The notes below the pieces were generated by a model. The model did not search any database. It was not told the DNA's origin and was given only the letters and a program-made list of their open reading frames with translations. Below are positions 52,092 to 60,620 of a DNA stretch of 64,000 nt, piece after piece. The first letter of the stretch is position 1. Every line of letters begins with the position of its first letter. A program made the position numbers and the translations under genes. The DNA comes from Bacteroidales bacterium. GTDB lineage: Bacteria; Bacteroidota; Bacteroidia; Bacteroidales; Paludibacteraceae. The DNA lies in NCBI GenBank assembly GCA_021371875.1, contig JAJFVH010000120.1:16880-80879 (forward strand). The letters are read 5' to 3'.

Positions 52092-53093
52092 ATGTCACAT
52101 TCAGAAAAATACACTCCTAATCCCGACCGGTACGTCCATCCGGTAGGTTATAATTTTTGCGGCAAAAGCGGCTTGCAACTTCCAAAATTGTCACTCGGTT
52201 TGTGGCACAATTTTGGCGATGTGGATGATGCCGACGAAGCAGTAAAAATGGTTCAATATGCTTTCGATAAAGGAATTACTCATTTCGATTTGGCCAACAA
52301 TTACGGAACTCCGTTCGGAAGCGCCGAAAAAAACTTCGGAAAAATGCTGAAAGATCATTTTTCATCTTATCGCGACGAAATGATTATCAGCACCAAAGCC
52401 GGCCATGACATGTGGCCGGGGCCTTATGGCGATGGAGGTTCACGCAAATATCTGATCGCGAGTCTCGAACAAAGCCTGAAGCGCATGAAACTCGATTATG
52501 TAGATATTTTTTATTCGCATCGTTACGACCCGAAGACACCCGTTGAGGAAACGATGGGAGCCTTATCAGATATGGTGAAACAGGGAAAAGCTTTGTACGT
52601 AGGCATTTCGAAATATCCCGAAGATAAAGCCCGCGAAGCATACCGTATTCTCCGCGAAAACGGCACTCCATGCCTGATCTATCAGGGACGATACAGCATT
52701 TTATCCCGTGAAATTGAGCAGGAAGTTCTTCCGTTAGCCGGCGAAAATGGAGTTGGATTTATCGGATTTTCTCCCCTGGCACAAGGTTTGCTAAGCGATA
52801 AATATTTGCATGGAATCCCTGAAAATTCAAGGGCAGCTCACAGTTACGGATTTTTGCAGAAAAGTCAGATTACGCCTGAGCTTGTCGAAAAAATAAGCCA
52901 GTTAAACGATATTGCCGCTCAACGAGGTCAGACCTTGGCTCAAATGGCGCTGGCATGGTGCTTCCATAAAGAACAGGTGAATTCGGTCATCATTGGAACC
53001 AGTTCGGTTAAGCAATTGCAGGACAATATTGATGCGCTGAAAAATCTGTATTTTACCGACGACGAATTATGGCGCATCGGTGAATTGGGCTAA
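52092..53093 (+). CDS. Aldo/keto reductase (L-glyceraldehyde-3-phosphate reductase type)
   Basis: A 333-residue cytoplasmic protein, started at ATG 52092. The barrel has the catalytic tetrad elements: Asp in HFDLANNYG, Tyr in that same NNYG segment, Lys in STKAGHD and His in YSHRYDP. SVIIGTSSVKQLQDNIDA matches the NADPH phosphate-binding end. The overall pattern (GDGGSRKYLIASLEQSLKRM) matches the YghZ/glyceraldehyde-3-phosphate reductase branch. Substrate is inferred from this similarity. The gene has no evident operon partner. Confidence 0.87.
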   Translation: MSHSEKYTPNPDRYVHPVGYNFCGKSGLQLPKLSLGLWHNFGDVDDADEAVKMVQYAFDKGITHFDLANNYGTPFGSAEKNFGKMLKDHFSSYRDEMIISTKAGHDMWPGPYGDGGSRKYLIASLEQSLKRMKLDYVDIFYSHRYDPKTPVEETMGALSDMVKQGKALYVGISKYPEDKAREAYRILRENGTPCLIYQGRYSILSREIEQEVLPLAGENGVGFIGFSPLAQGLLSDKYLHGIPENSRAAHSYGFLQKSQITPELVEKISQLNDIAAQRGQTLAQMALAWCFHKEQVNSVIIGTSSVKQLQDNIDALKNLYFTDDELWRIGELG

Positions 53094-53174
53094 GCTTTTC
53101 ATCGAAAAAAAACTTTATTTTCTGCTTTTCCAATCGTTGCTTACATTGGGAAGCGAAAAATTATTAAACAAACC

Positions 53175-53651
53175 ATGCTTTACCGTACCAAACTATTTGT
53201 CACGCTCTTAATGGCGGCTATATGGAGTGGATGCGACGATAATTATGTTTCGTCCATTCCCTCCTATCCCGTGAGTTTGCAACTTCATCTTACAAGCACC
53301 TATCCCACTTTCAAAAATTCGACCAATCAGTATTTGCTTTTTGAAAAAAGAGTAAACGAAACCGACCGGATAGGATACGGAGGCATCCTGGTTTGTACGG
53401 GTATCAGCCTCGATGACAGTGGAAACACCATTTATTATGCTTTCGATATGGCTTGTCCTTACGAAGCAAAAAAAGATGTCAAGGTTTATCCTGTAAAGGA
53501 CGACGGATTGGGTCAGGTGAAATGTGAAGAATGCGGTTCGGTTTATAATGTCGGTTATGGATTTGGTGATCCGGTTTCCGGTCCCGCAACCGAAATTCTG
53601 AAACAATACAAAACCTCTTTATCAGGAGATGTTTTGTACATTTACCGTTAA
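53175..53651 (+). CDS. Rieske-like lipoprotein with altered cluster ligands
   Basis: A 158-residue lipoprotein with a signal ending SGCDD. The second half has the shape of a Rieske iron-sulfur domain: a first loop ACPYE and a second loop CEECGSVYNVGYGFGDPVSG with GPATEILKQY. A genuine Rieske centre needs C-x-H and C-x-x-H; here they read Cys-Pro-Tyr and Cys-Glu-Glu-Cys. A normal 2Fe-2S Rieske cluster is therefore unlikely. It may bind zinc or a different cluster. It has no clear partner gene. Confidence 0.7.
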   Translation: MLYRTKLFVTLLMAAIWSGCDDNYVSSIPSYPVSLQLHLTSTYPTFKNSTNQYLLFEKRVNETDRIGYGGILVCTGISLDDSGNTIYYAFDMACPYEAKKDVKVYPVKDDGLGQVKCEECGSVYNVGYGFGDPVSGPATEILKQYKTSLSGDVLYIYR

Positions 53652-53659
53652 CTTCCGGC

Positions 53660-54757
53660 TTACTTCCAATGTGCTTTACCCCCAAATCCTGCCAAAGCTG
53701 TTATCACAATGTAAAACGGATAGAACAAAGACAGGATAAATGAATTTAAACTCAGATTCCGTAAGTTGAAAAAGAGTCGCACGCGTGAAAGGAAAAACAG
53801 GTCGGTTAGATATTTGACAATAAAAAGAATAATAAAAAGCACGGCAAATTTGCCGTTAAAAAACAGCAATATAAGCGAAACGATTTCCAACAACGAAATC
53901 GAAAAAACAGCACAGGCTGTTAGGATGATTTGCCAATCGGAGTAAGCCGTTGACTTAGAAACCCAACGTTTTCGCTGCCTGATAAATGATTTTATGGTTG
54001 GAGAAGCAGGTGTGGAAACAAATGCATTTGCCGATTTCAAAAACCGGATTGTCCCTTTTCTTTTCTTGATGGCAAGTAACAGGAATACATCATCTCCCGA
54101 AATTTCTTCCACATGTAAATCGGCTTGATTCTCAAGCCATGCTTTTTTTGTAAATGCCAGATTGGCACCATTGCATAGAATGGGCATGGCAGCTCCGGCG
54201 GCTCCGGCTCCCGAAGCTACAAGCGTGGCAAATTCCAAGGCCTGTAATTTAGAAAACAGGGTATCGCCGGTGGAAAATTTTACCGGACAAATAATTAAAT
54301 CGGAGGGAAATTTTTGTTGAAATTGCCATATCGTTTCAATCCAGGTCGGTTCGGGTCTGCAATCTGCATCGGTTGTAACAATTAATTCTCCTTTTGCAAT
54401 TCCGACGGCTTGTCTTATTGCTTGCTTTTTCCCATATCCTTCAGCATCAATAATAATCACATTCTGAAATTTCGATTGCTCCGAATCCATTATTGCTTTT
54501 GTTGCATCGGTCGAATGATCATTTACCAAGATTAGCTCAAAATTTTTGACTGATTGGTTTTGTAAAGCGTCAAGCAGCTTTTTTAAATCCGATTCTTCGT
54601 TGCGACAAGCTATCACAACCGATATTTTTTGCCCTGAAGTTTTGTGCTTTTCAACCGGAAAATAAGGTGTACGTAGCCAGCCTGTTATAAAAATGATAAC
54701 AAGCGCAACATATAAAAATAGTACTAATAATGAGGGAAATACGATGAATCCTGACAT
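53660..54757 (-). CDS. Family 2 glycosyltransferase, membrane-bound
   Basis: A 365-residue inner-membrane protein. One helix at the N-terminus, a GT-A domain with VVIACRNEE, LVNDHSTDATKA, TTDADCRPEPTWIETI and the GDDVFLL / RQRKRW motifs, then two or three C-terminal helices. It transfers a sugar from a nucleotide donor to a lipid or polysaccharide acceptor, which is not specified by sequence. Its start is only 2 bp from the stop of the barrel gene downstream on the same strand, so both may be one unit. Confidence 0.87.
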   Translation of the reverse strand: MSGFIVFPSLLVLFLYVALVIIFITGWLRTPYFPVEKHKTSGQKISVVIACRNEESDLKKLLDALQNQSVKNFELILVNDHSTDATKAIMDSEQSKFQNVIIIDAEGYGKKQAIRQAVGIAKGELIVTTDADCRPEPTWIETIWQFQQKFPSDLIICPVKFSTGDTLFSKLQALEFATLVASGAGAAGAAMPILCNGANLAFTKKAWLENQADLHVEEISGDDVFLLLAIKKRKGTIRFLKSANAFVSTPASPTIKSFIRQRKRWVSKSTAYSDWQIILTACAVFSISLLEIVSLILLFFNGKFAVLFIILFIVKYLTDLFFLSRVRLFFNLRNLSLNSFILSLFYPFYIVITALAGFGGKAHWK

Positions 54758-54759
54758 TG

Positions 54760-56052
54760 CTAAAACAAGTAATTCAAACCGATATAAAATCCGGAATTCC
54801 CATCCTGCTTATTCAATGCCGTCCCAAAATCAGTCGAAATCACAAAGTTTTCGTTCCACCCTATTTTGAGACCGGCACCTACGCCCGAGTGAAATTTACC
54901 TGGTTCATAATCATTCAATTTAAGCTCAGTCTTTTGAGCAGAGGTCAATGGCGCTAATCCTGCCCGGTTAGCTTCAATATCAATCGGTTTTAATATTATT
55001 CCAGAATCGAAGAAAATATTAGTTCCCAAATAAAAGTTTTGTTTCAACCATTCAAAACGCAGAAATTTATACCGGAATTCAAAATTTCCAAACCCGACAG
55101 CATCACCCACAACACGGTTCCGCAACACCCCGCGAATAGAATTTTTTCCGCCCATTCCCTGATTCGATGCAGCAGTCAGAAAACTGGTTATCAACAAAGG
55201 TTGTGCATAGAAAGGAACAAAACTATTTCCTACTGTAGTTTGATAATCAATACGGTAAGCCAACGACATATCTTTCGTCAAAGTAAAATACTGGCGATGA
55301 ATCAAGGCAAATTTTGTGTGGGGAAATTCATTTACAAAACCCGGAGCCGTTTGTATAACGGCTTCAGTCCAAACTCCTTTCATGGGGCAGGCCCGTTGAT
55401 CGCGCGTGTCATATTTCAGTCCTAATTTCAGATAGTTTATGCTACCGCCATCCGATTCGGCTGTGCTGATTAATCCGTATTTCATGTAACGCTGAAACAA
55501 GGTTCCACCCTGAACGGGATCAAGCTCCAGCTTATCAATATCCACCGTATCGATGGCAAAATTATAAAAAGTATAACCGGCGACCCAACCTAATTTCGAT
55601 TCACCAAAATTTCCCTGGAAATCAGCCTTTATACGAAACATATTGCGTTCGTTTTTATAAAAATGCCGTGTCGATGTACTCAAATCAACATCATATTGGC
55701 TCTGGTAACCGTTAAATCCGTAAAAGTCCATCATTTGATCGGTGAGGTAAGTAACATCAACAGTTGTCCGCACTTTCGGTATTAAACGTTCTGAATCGTA
55801 CATAAACCGGTTAATTCCGGTTCCTTTGGTGTAACGTGAATATTCGAGATACAAAGAGTGATCGTATTTCGGATAATGCGAACCATCGCCGTAATGATAC
55901 AGATTAACTAACGCACCGTATTGAAGTCCCAAATCCGAATCGTAGGAAACAGCAGGTAAAGCTCCGAAACCGAAGCCTTTCTTTACTTTTTGTTGCGAAT
56001 ATAATGCAACAACAAGAAATAACAGGCTGATTGTCAGTGTGTATTTTTTCAT
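54760..56052 (-). CDS. BamA/TamA-type outer-membrane beta-barrel protein (surface antigen D15)
   Basis: A 430-residue outer-membrane protein with a signal peptide (1-19). It lacks POTRA domains and consists of a 16-strand barrel with motifs GLQYGALVNLYHYGDGSHYP, the TRDQRACPMKGVW strand region and MGGKNSIRGVLRNRVVGD; it ends GFYIGLNYLF. Similar short members without POTRA are common in Bacteroidota and have been linked to outer-membrane assembly or transport, without a proven role. Terminated from Fur by a hairpin upstream. Confidence 0.82.
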   Translation of the reverse strand: MKKYTLTISLLFLVVALYSQQKVKKGFGFGALPAVSYDSDLGLQYGALVNLYHYGDGSHYPKYDHSLYLEYSRYTKGTGINRFMYDSERLIPKVRTTVDVTYLTDQMMDFYGFNGYQSQYDVDLSTSTRHFYKNERNMFRIKADFQGNFGESKLGWVAGYTFYNFAIDTVDIDKLELDPVQGGTLFQRYMKYGLISTAESDGGSINYLKLGLKYDTRDQRACPMKGVWTEAVIQTAPGFVNEFPHTKFALIHRQYFTLTKDMSLAYRIDYQTTVGNSFVPFYAQPLLITSFLTAASNQGMGGKNSIRGVLRNRVVGDAVGFGNFEFRYKFLRFEWLKQNFYLGTNIFFDSGIILKPIDIEANRAGLAPLTSAQKTELKLNDYEPGKFHSGVGAGLKIGWNENFVISTDFGTALNKQDGNSGFYIGLNYLF

Positions 56053-56111
56053 AAACAGGATGTTTTTATGTTAGCAATAACATTTAATATAAAATACTCG
56101 CTTCAAAGATA

Positions 56112-56140
56112 TAAAAAAAGCACACATAAAAATGTGTGCT
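56112..56140 (-). terminator. Terminator of the Fur-family gene
   Basis: AGCACACAT (56119-56127) and ATGTGTGCT (56132-56140), a perfect 9-bp stem with a 4-nt loop. On the minus strand it is followed by seven T residues (56112-56118). It lies about 20 bp beyond the stop codon. Confidence 0.85.
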
Positions 56141-56160
56141 CTGAATTTTGTTAGCCCCGA

Positions 56161-56577
56161 TTAGCTTCCTTTACAAGCGTTACATAAACCACTGTACGAA
56201 ATTTCAACCGAATTAATAGTGAAATCCGGGTGTTGAGGAATTTCAAATAATTCGGAGTTCAAATTAAAAATATCATGTACTTTTCCGCAGCTTTTGCATA
56301 TAAAGTGAGCGTGTGATGAAGTATCCACATCAAAACGTGCATTCTTCTCGTCGATAGCCAATGCCTGAACAGCTCCGCGTTCAATAAAAAGATTAAGCGT
56401 GTTGTAAACAGTGGTTTTTGATAAGGTCGGCATCGACGGGCTTAAAGCCGTGTAAATTTCGTCAATCGTCGGATGCGTTCTGTTTTTCATCAAATAGTCC
56501 ATCACGGCAGTGCGTTGTACGGAAGGTTTAATAGAGAACTGAAGAAGATAACGGTGTGTTTGTAATGCAGTATTCAT
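56161..56577 (-). CDS. Fur-family metal-responsive transcriptional regulator
   Basis: A 138-residue regulator. A winged helix (RTHPTIDEIYTALSPSMPTL then SKTTVYNTLNLF) is followed by a metal-sensing dimerisation domain with HAHFICKSCGKVHDIF and a second Cys pair in GLCNACKGS, the structural zinc site. It could be Fur, PerR or Zur; the C-terminal sequence does not separate these for me. The expected role is repression of metal or peroxide genes. It has its own terminator. Confidence 0.88.
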   Translation of the reverse strand: MNTALQTHRYLLQFSIKPSVQRTAVMDYLMKNRTHPTIDEIYTALSPSMPTLSKTTVYNTLNLFIERGAVQALAIDEKNARFDVDTSSHAHFICKSCGKVHDIFNLNSELFEIPQHPDFTINSVEISYSGLCNACKGS

Positions 56578-56752
56578 AAGTTTAATCTATTCCTGTTTTA
56601 TAATGAGTACAAAGATATGACAAACACATCAATTGTAAGGACAAATCTTTAGCAAAAAGGGGATTTTATATCTAAAAAACCAATAATTTAACCTTTTTTG
56701 ACTGTCACAATTGATATAACAATCGGTATGCAAAGGACAAAATCAAAAATAA

Positions 56753-56784
56753 ATAAGTCGCGACACTCAAATGGCGCGACTTAT
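56753..56784 (-). terminator. Terminator of mdh
   Basis: ATAAGTCGCG (56753-56762) and CGCGACTTAT (56775-56784), a perfect 10-bp stem with a 12-nt loop, about 30 bp beyond the mdh stop. The T tract on the minus strand is weak. Confidence 0.65.
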
Positions 56785-56815
56785 ATATTAAAAAGTATAA
56801 ACAAAAAAACGATGC

Positions 56816-57757
56816 TTATAACGCGTTGATTTCTTTGAGTACATTGTTAGTACCACGAACAGCAGCGGCACTTTTTTCGAAAAGTGCGATTTCTTCTGCA
56901 TTTAGTTTGTAATCCAGTACTTCTTCGAGACCGTTTTTGCCAATTACACATGGAACTCCAATACAGATGTCATTTTGACCGTATTCACCTTCCAGAGCCA
57001 CACAGCATGGAATCACTTTTTTCTGATTATGGACAATTGATTCCACCACATAAGCGGCAGCAGCTCCAGGGGCATACCAGGCTGAAGTGCCGAGCAGTCC
57101 TGTCAGGGTGGCTCCTCCTACCATAGTATCGGCCACTACTTTTTCAAGGGTTTCTTTATCAAGAAACTCCGATACCGGACGTCCTTTGTATGAAGCAAAA
57201 CGTGTCAGAGGAATCATGGTAGTATCCCCGTGACCACCAATTACCATTGCTTCGATTTCGTTGGGGTTAACATCGAGCGCTTTGCTCAGATAGCAGCGGA
57301 AACGAGCACTGTCAAGTGCTCCACCCATACCAATCACTTTATTTTTAGGAAGACCCGTAGCCTTCAGAGCAAGGTAGGTCATTGTATCCATCGGATTACT
57401 TACCACTACAATAATGGCTTCGGGTGAATATTTGAGAATGTTTTCGACCACACTTTTCACAATACCGGCATTTACTCCAATAAGTTCTTCTCGAGTCATA
57501 CCTGGTTTACGGGGAATTCCAGAAGTGATTACAACCACATCCGATCCTGATGTCTGGGCATAATCATTGGTACAACCTATGATTTTTGAATCGAACCCGA
57601 GCAAAGCTGCTGTCTGGAACATATCAAGAGCTTTACCTTCTGAAATACCTTCTTTCACATCGAGCATTACTACTTCGTCTGCTACTTCGTTGAATGCAAG
57701 AACATTTGCACATGTGGCACCTACATTTCCGGCACCAACTACCGTTACTTTTGACAT
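56816..57757 (-). CDS. mdh: Malate dehydrogenase
   Basis: A 313-residue cytoplasmic enzyme of the LDH/MDH type. The nucleotide-binding VTVVGAGNVGATCANVLAF is at the N-terminus. The loop GIPRKPGMTREELIGVNAGI and active-site motif MVIGGHGDTTMIPL (His) follow. It interconverts malate and oxaloacetate with NAD. Length is normal. It is transcribed divergently from the TlpA-like gene. Confidence 0.95.
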   Translation of the reverse strand: MSKVTVVGAGNVGATCANVLAFNEVADEVVMLDVKEGISEGKALDMFQTAALLGFDSKIIGCTNDYAQTSGSDVVVITSGIPRKPGMTREELIGVNAGIVKSVVENILKYSPEAIIVVVSNPMDTMTYLALKATGLPKNKVIGMGGALDSARFRCYLSKALDVNPNEIEAMVIGGHGDTTMIPLTRFASYKGRPVSEFLDKETLEKVVADTMVGGATLTGLLGTSAWYAPGAAAAYVVESIVHNQKKVIPCCVALEGEYGQNDICIGVPCVIGKNGLEEVLDYKLNAEEIALFEKSAAAVRGTNNVLKEINAL

Positions 57758-58197
57758 ATTAATTTTTTTATTTTAAGTTTTTCGTCTATCTCTATTTTTC
57801 AAGAACACAAAGGTAAGTATATTTACTCAATTAAAGAAATATTTCTTTAATATTTTAGGTTTTTAAAGATTTGTAGCTTTTGAAATATACGAGCCGTCCT
57901 TTCGCCATTAAAAACAAAGTGTATCCTCAAGTCTGTAAAAACACATACAAACTGAATATCAAGCAATTAAACCAAGATTACTGTTTCATTGACGGCTTAT
58001 ATAAACTTGACACAGAACCAAGCCGAATAATTTTGAAACGATGATTATTCCATACAAAATACCTCGCTGTATCAATTTTCGGTCAAATTATACAACCCCA
58101 AAAATGTCCCGAAAGTTTTCAGGGAAAATCAGTTTGGAAAAATCCCGAAATTGCTGTACATTTGCAAGCTACAACATAAAATTAACTCTTGCATCCC
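57758..58197. other. 440-bp divergent intergenic region with plus-strand promoter
   Basis: Most of it is AT-rich and featureless. TTTG at 58133-58136, a 20-bp spacer and TACATTTG at 58157-58164 form a good plus-strand promoter for the TlpA-like gene (start codon 58198). The mdh promoter on the other strand is not clear. Confidence 0.45.
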
Positions 58198-59337
58198 ATG
58201 AAGAAATATCTTATTATTGCAATTACTCTGGTTGGATTAATTGCCTGTAACTCGTCCGACAACTTTAAAATAAAAGGCAAAATACTTAACGCCAGTAAAG
58301 AAACCGTTTATCTTGAGCATATTGGACTATTAAAAACAACGACGCTGGATTCGGCAAAATTAAAGGAAAACGGGGAATTTAGGTTCAAAGCGCCCCGTCC
58401 TGAATATCCCGACTTTTATCGTTTACGGCTGGGAATGAAGACCATCGATTTTGCAATAGATTCCTGCGAGGAGGTTACCATCGAAGTTGATGCGAAAGTT
58501 TTTTCGACCGATTATAAACTCGAAGGATCACAAAACAGCAACGATATACAAACACTCCGTAAATCCGTTTCGAATATCCAACGAAAAGTAAATGCCTTAA
58601 CACCCGAAATGAACGCCACCGAACGGAACGCAAAAATCATCGAAATTGAAGCTGATATAGAAGCGCATAAAGAACTGGCACGTAAACTAATTTTACAAAA
58701 TCCACGTTCAACAACAGCTTATTTCGCTATATACCAAAAAATCAACAATGCCTATATTTTCTCGCCGTACATAAAAGCAGACAAACCTTTTTGCGCTGCC
58801 GTAGCAACTTCGTACAACACATTTATGCCCGAATACGACCGCAGCAAAAATTTGTACGGACTGGTTATGGACGCTATACGCACCGAACGGAAAGAAAGAG
58901 CCAATCAGGAATGGAAAGAAATTATCGACAATGCTTCGGCAGGATACATCGATATTGAGCTGCCCGACAAAAACGGACAAACACGCAAACTTTCCGAACT
59001 CGAAGGCAAAGTCATTCTGATAGATTTCTCGGCTTACGAAATGGAAAACAATGTTCAATATACCTTTGAATTACGTGAACTTTACAACAAATACCACAAT
59101 CGCGGTTTGGAAATTTATCAGGTTTCGCTTGACAGAAGCAAATTGCTCTGGCAAGAATCGACCGCCAATATTCCCTGGATTTGTGTAAGAGATGAAGAGG
59201 GCGCTAACACAAGATATGTTGCTTCGTACAATATTCAATCCATTCCCACGCTTTTCCTTATGAATAGAAAAGGAGTGATCACCGGCCGCGACATTGAGTT
59301 CAAATCGTTGGATGCAGAGATTGCAAAAAATCTGTAA
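58198..59337 (+). CDS. TlpA-like thioredoxin-fold lipoprotein without CxxC
   Basis: A 379-residue lipoprotein started at ATG 58198 (MKKYLIIAITLVGLIAC), with the lipobox Cys at residue 17. The N-terminal 200 residues look like a DUF4369-type domain (KIKGKILNASKETVYLEHIG). A C-terminal thioredoxin-like domain follows. Where TlpA proteins have FWASWCGPCR, this one reads DFSAYEMENNVQYTFELREL, so both catalytic Cys are missing. The IQSIPTLFLMNRKG cis-Pro loop remains. It cannot perform thiol-disulfide exchange and may bind a ligand or client protein instead. Confidence 0.82.
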   Translation: MKKYLIIAITLVGLIACNSSDNFKIKGKILNASKETVYLEHIGLLKTTTLDSAKLKENGEFRFKAPRPEYPDFYRLRLGMKTIDFAIDSCEEVTIEVDAKVFSTDYKLEGSQNSNDIQTLRKSVSNIQRKVNALTPEMNATERNAKIIEIEADIEAHKELARKLILQNPRSTTAYFAIYQKINNAYIFSPYIKADKPFCAAVATSYNTFMPEYDRSKNLYGLVMDAIRTERKERANQEWKEIIDNASAGYIDIELPDKNGQTRKLSELEGKVILIDFSAYEMENNVQYTFELRELYNKYHNRGLEIYQVSLDRSKLLWQESTANIPWICVRDEEGANTRYVASYNIQSIPTLFLMNRKGVITGRDIEFKSLDAEIAKNL

Positions 59338-59599
59338 AAAATCTTCTGGTCGTCTTTCACCCCTTTGCTGTATCTCGGACTTAAATAAAAAGCGAAAAGG
59401 GACGGAGAATTTACATTAAAAAGTTTTTAAATTTTATTTTAACAAATTATCGCCGACAGAATTGCAGGACTCTTTTCCGTTCTATTTTTTAGCTCATGCA
59501 GGGCTGATAATGACCCTACAATTAAACTTATCTGTCAAAAAAAAATTAAGTAATTCATCAAAAGAAGGTCAACTTTTACAGCTATTAAAAAAACTCCTG

Positions 59600-60541
59600 A
59601 TGCATCAATTCATCAAACAAACTGCACTCTCGGTCGGATTTGATGCTTGTGGCATAGCCAAAGCCACAGCGCTAACCGAAGATGCTGAATTTATGCAACA
59701 ATGGCTGCACGAAGGCAAACAGGGCGAAATGCATTATCTTGAACGCAATTTTGAGAAACGAACCGATCCACGCCTATTGGTTCAGGGCTGCAAGTCAGTA
59801 GTTGTTGTTTTGATGAATTATTTTCCTCAAAAAACACAACCGGAAACGGCTCCTAAAATTGCCCGCTACGCTTATTCTGAAATTGATTACCATACAGTCT
59901 TAAGAACCAAGCTGAAGAAACTCGAAGACATCATCATCGAAAAATCAGGTTCCGAAAGTGTAAATTCTTTGTATCAGCATTCATTCGTCGACTCAGCTCC
60001 TGTACTCGAACGGCGATGGGCTGAGCGAGCCGGACTCGGTTGGATTGGCAAACACACGCAGTTGATAACTCCCGGATGGGGTTCATATTGTTTTATCGGC
60101 ATACTTATGCTTAATTTTGAAACCGGATATGATGTTCCGGAGGCAAACCGCTGCGGTAGCTGTGCCCGTTGCATAGAGGCCTGCCCCACAAATGCATTAA
60201 ACGGAAAAAGTATCGATGCCCGGCGCTGCATTTCGTACCAAACCATTGAATTGAAAAAAACCGTCGAAATTGAGATTCAACCGCTCTTATCGGGTTGTGC
60301 TTTAGGTTGTGATATCTGTGCCGATGTTTGTCCATGGAATAAAAAATGGGCAAAACCACATATTCACTCGGAGCTTAAACCGGTTGAAGAAATTCTGAGT
60401 TGGGAACACCCCGATTGGCAACAACTCACTGCCGAAAAATTCAACACCACCTTTCGCAGTTCGGCAATTAAACGCGCCGGATTCGAGAAATTAAAAGAGA
60501 ATATAGCTTTTGTAACAAAAAACAAAGAGAAATATGATTAA
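59600..60541 (+). CDS. queG: Epoxyqueuosine reductase
   Basis: A 313-residue cytoplasmic protein started at ATG 59600 (MHQFIKQTALSVGFDACGIA); the frame extends upstream to 59462 but those residues match no family and include a hydrophobic segment. The catalytic domain has KSVVVVLMNYFPQ and SFVDSAPVLERRWAERAGLG. Two 4Fe-4S motifs follow: CGSCARCIEACPTNAL and CALGCDICADVCPWN. QueG reduces epoxyqueuosine to queuosine in tRNA using cobalamin, so this cell also needs B12 for another reason. It lies 79 bp before ispG. Confidence 0.95.
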   Translation: MHQFIKQTALSVGFDACGIAKATALTEDAEFMQQWLHEGKQGEMHYLERNFEKRTDPRLLVQGCKSVVVVLMNYFPQKTQPETAPKIARYAYSEIDYHTVLRTKLKKLEDIIIEKSGSESVNSLYQHSFVDSAPVLERRWAERAGLGWIGKHTQLITPGWGSYCFIGILMLNFETGYDVPEANRCGSCARCIEACPTNALNGKSIDARRCISYQTIELKKTVEIEIQPLLSGCALGCDICADVCPWNKKWAKPHIHSELKPVEEILSWEHPDWQQLTAEKFNTTFRSSAIKRAGFEKLKENIAFVTKNKEKYD

Positions 60542-60620
60542 CTTTTTTCGGATTTTGTTGTTTATTGTATGAAGTTCTATGCAAAACAACAATATCAAAC
60601 AATCGTAAATTGCAAATGAT

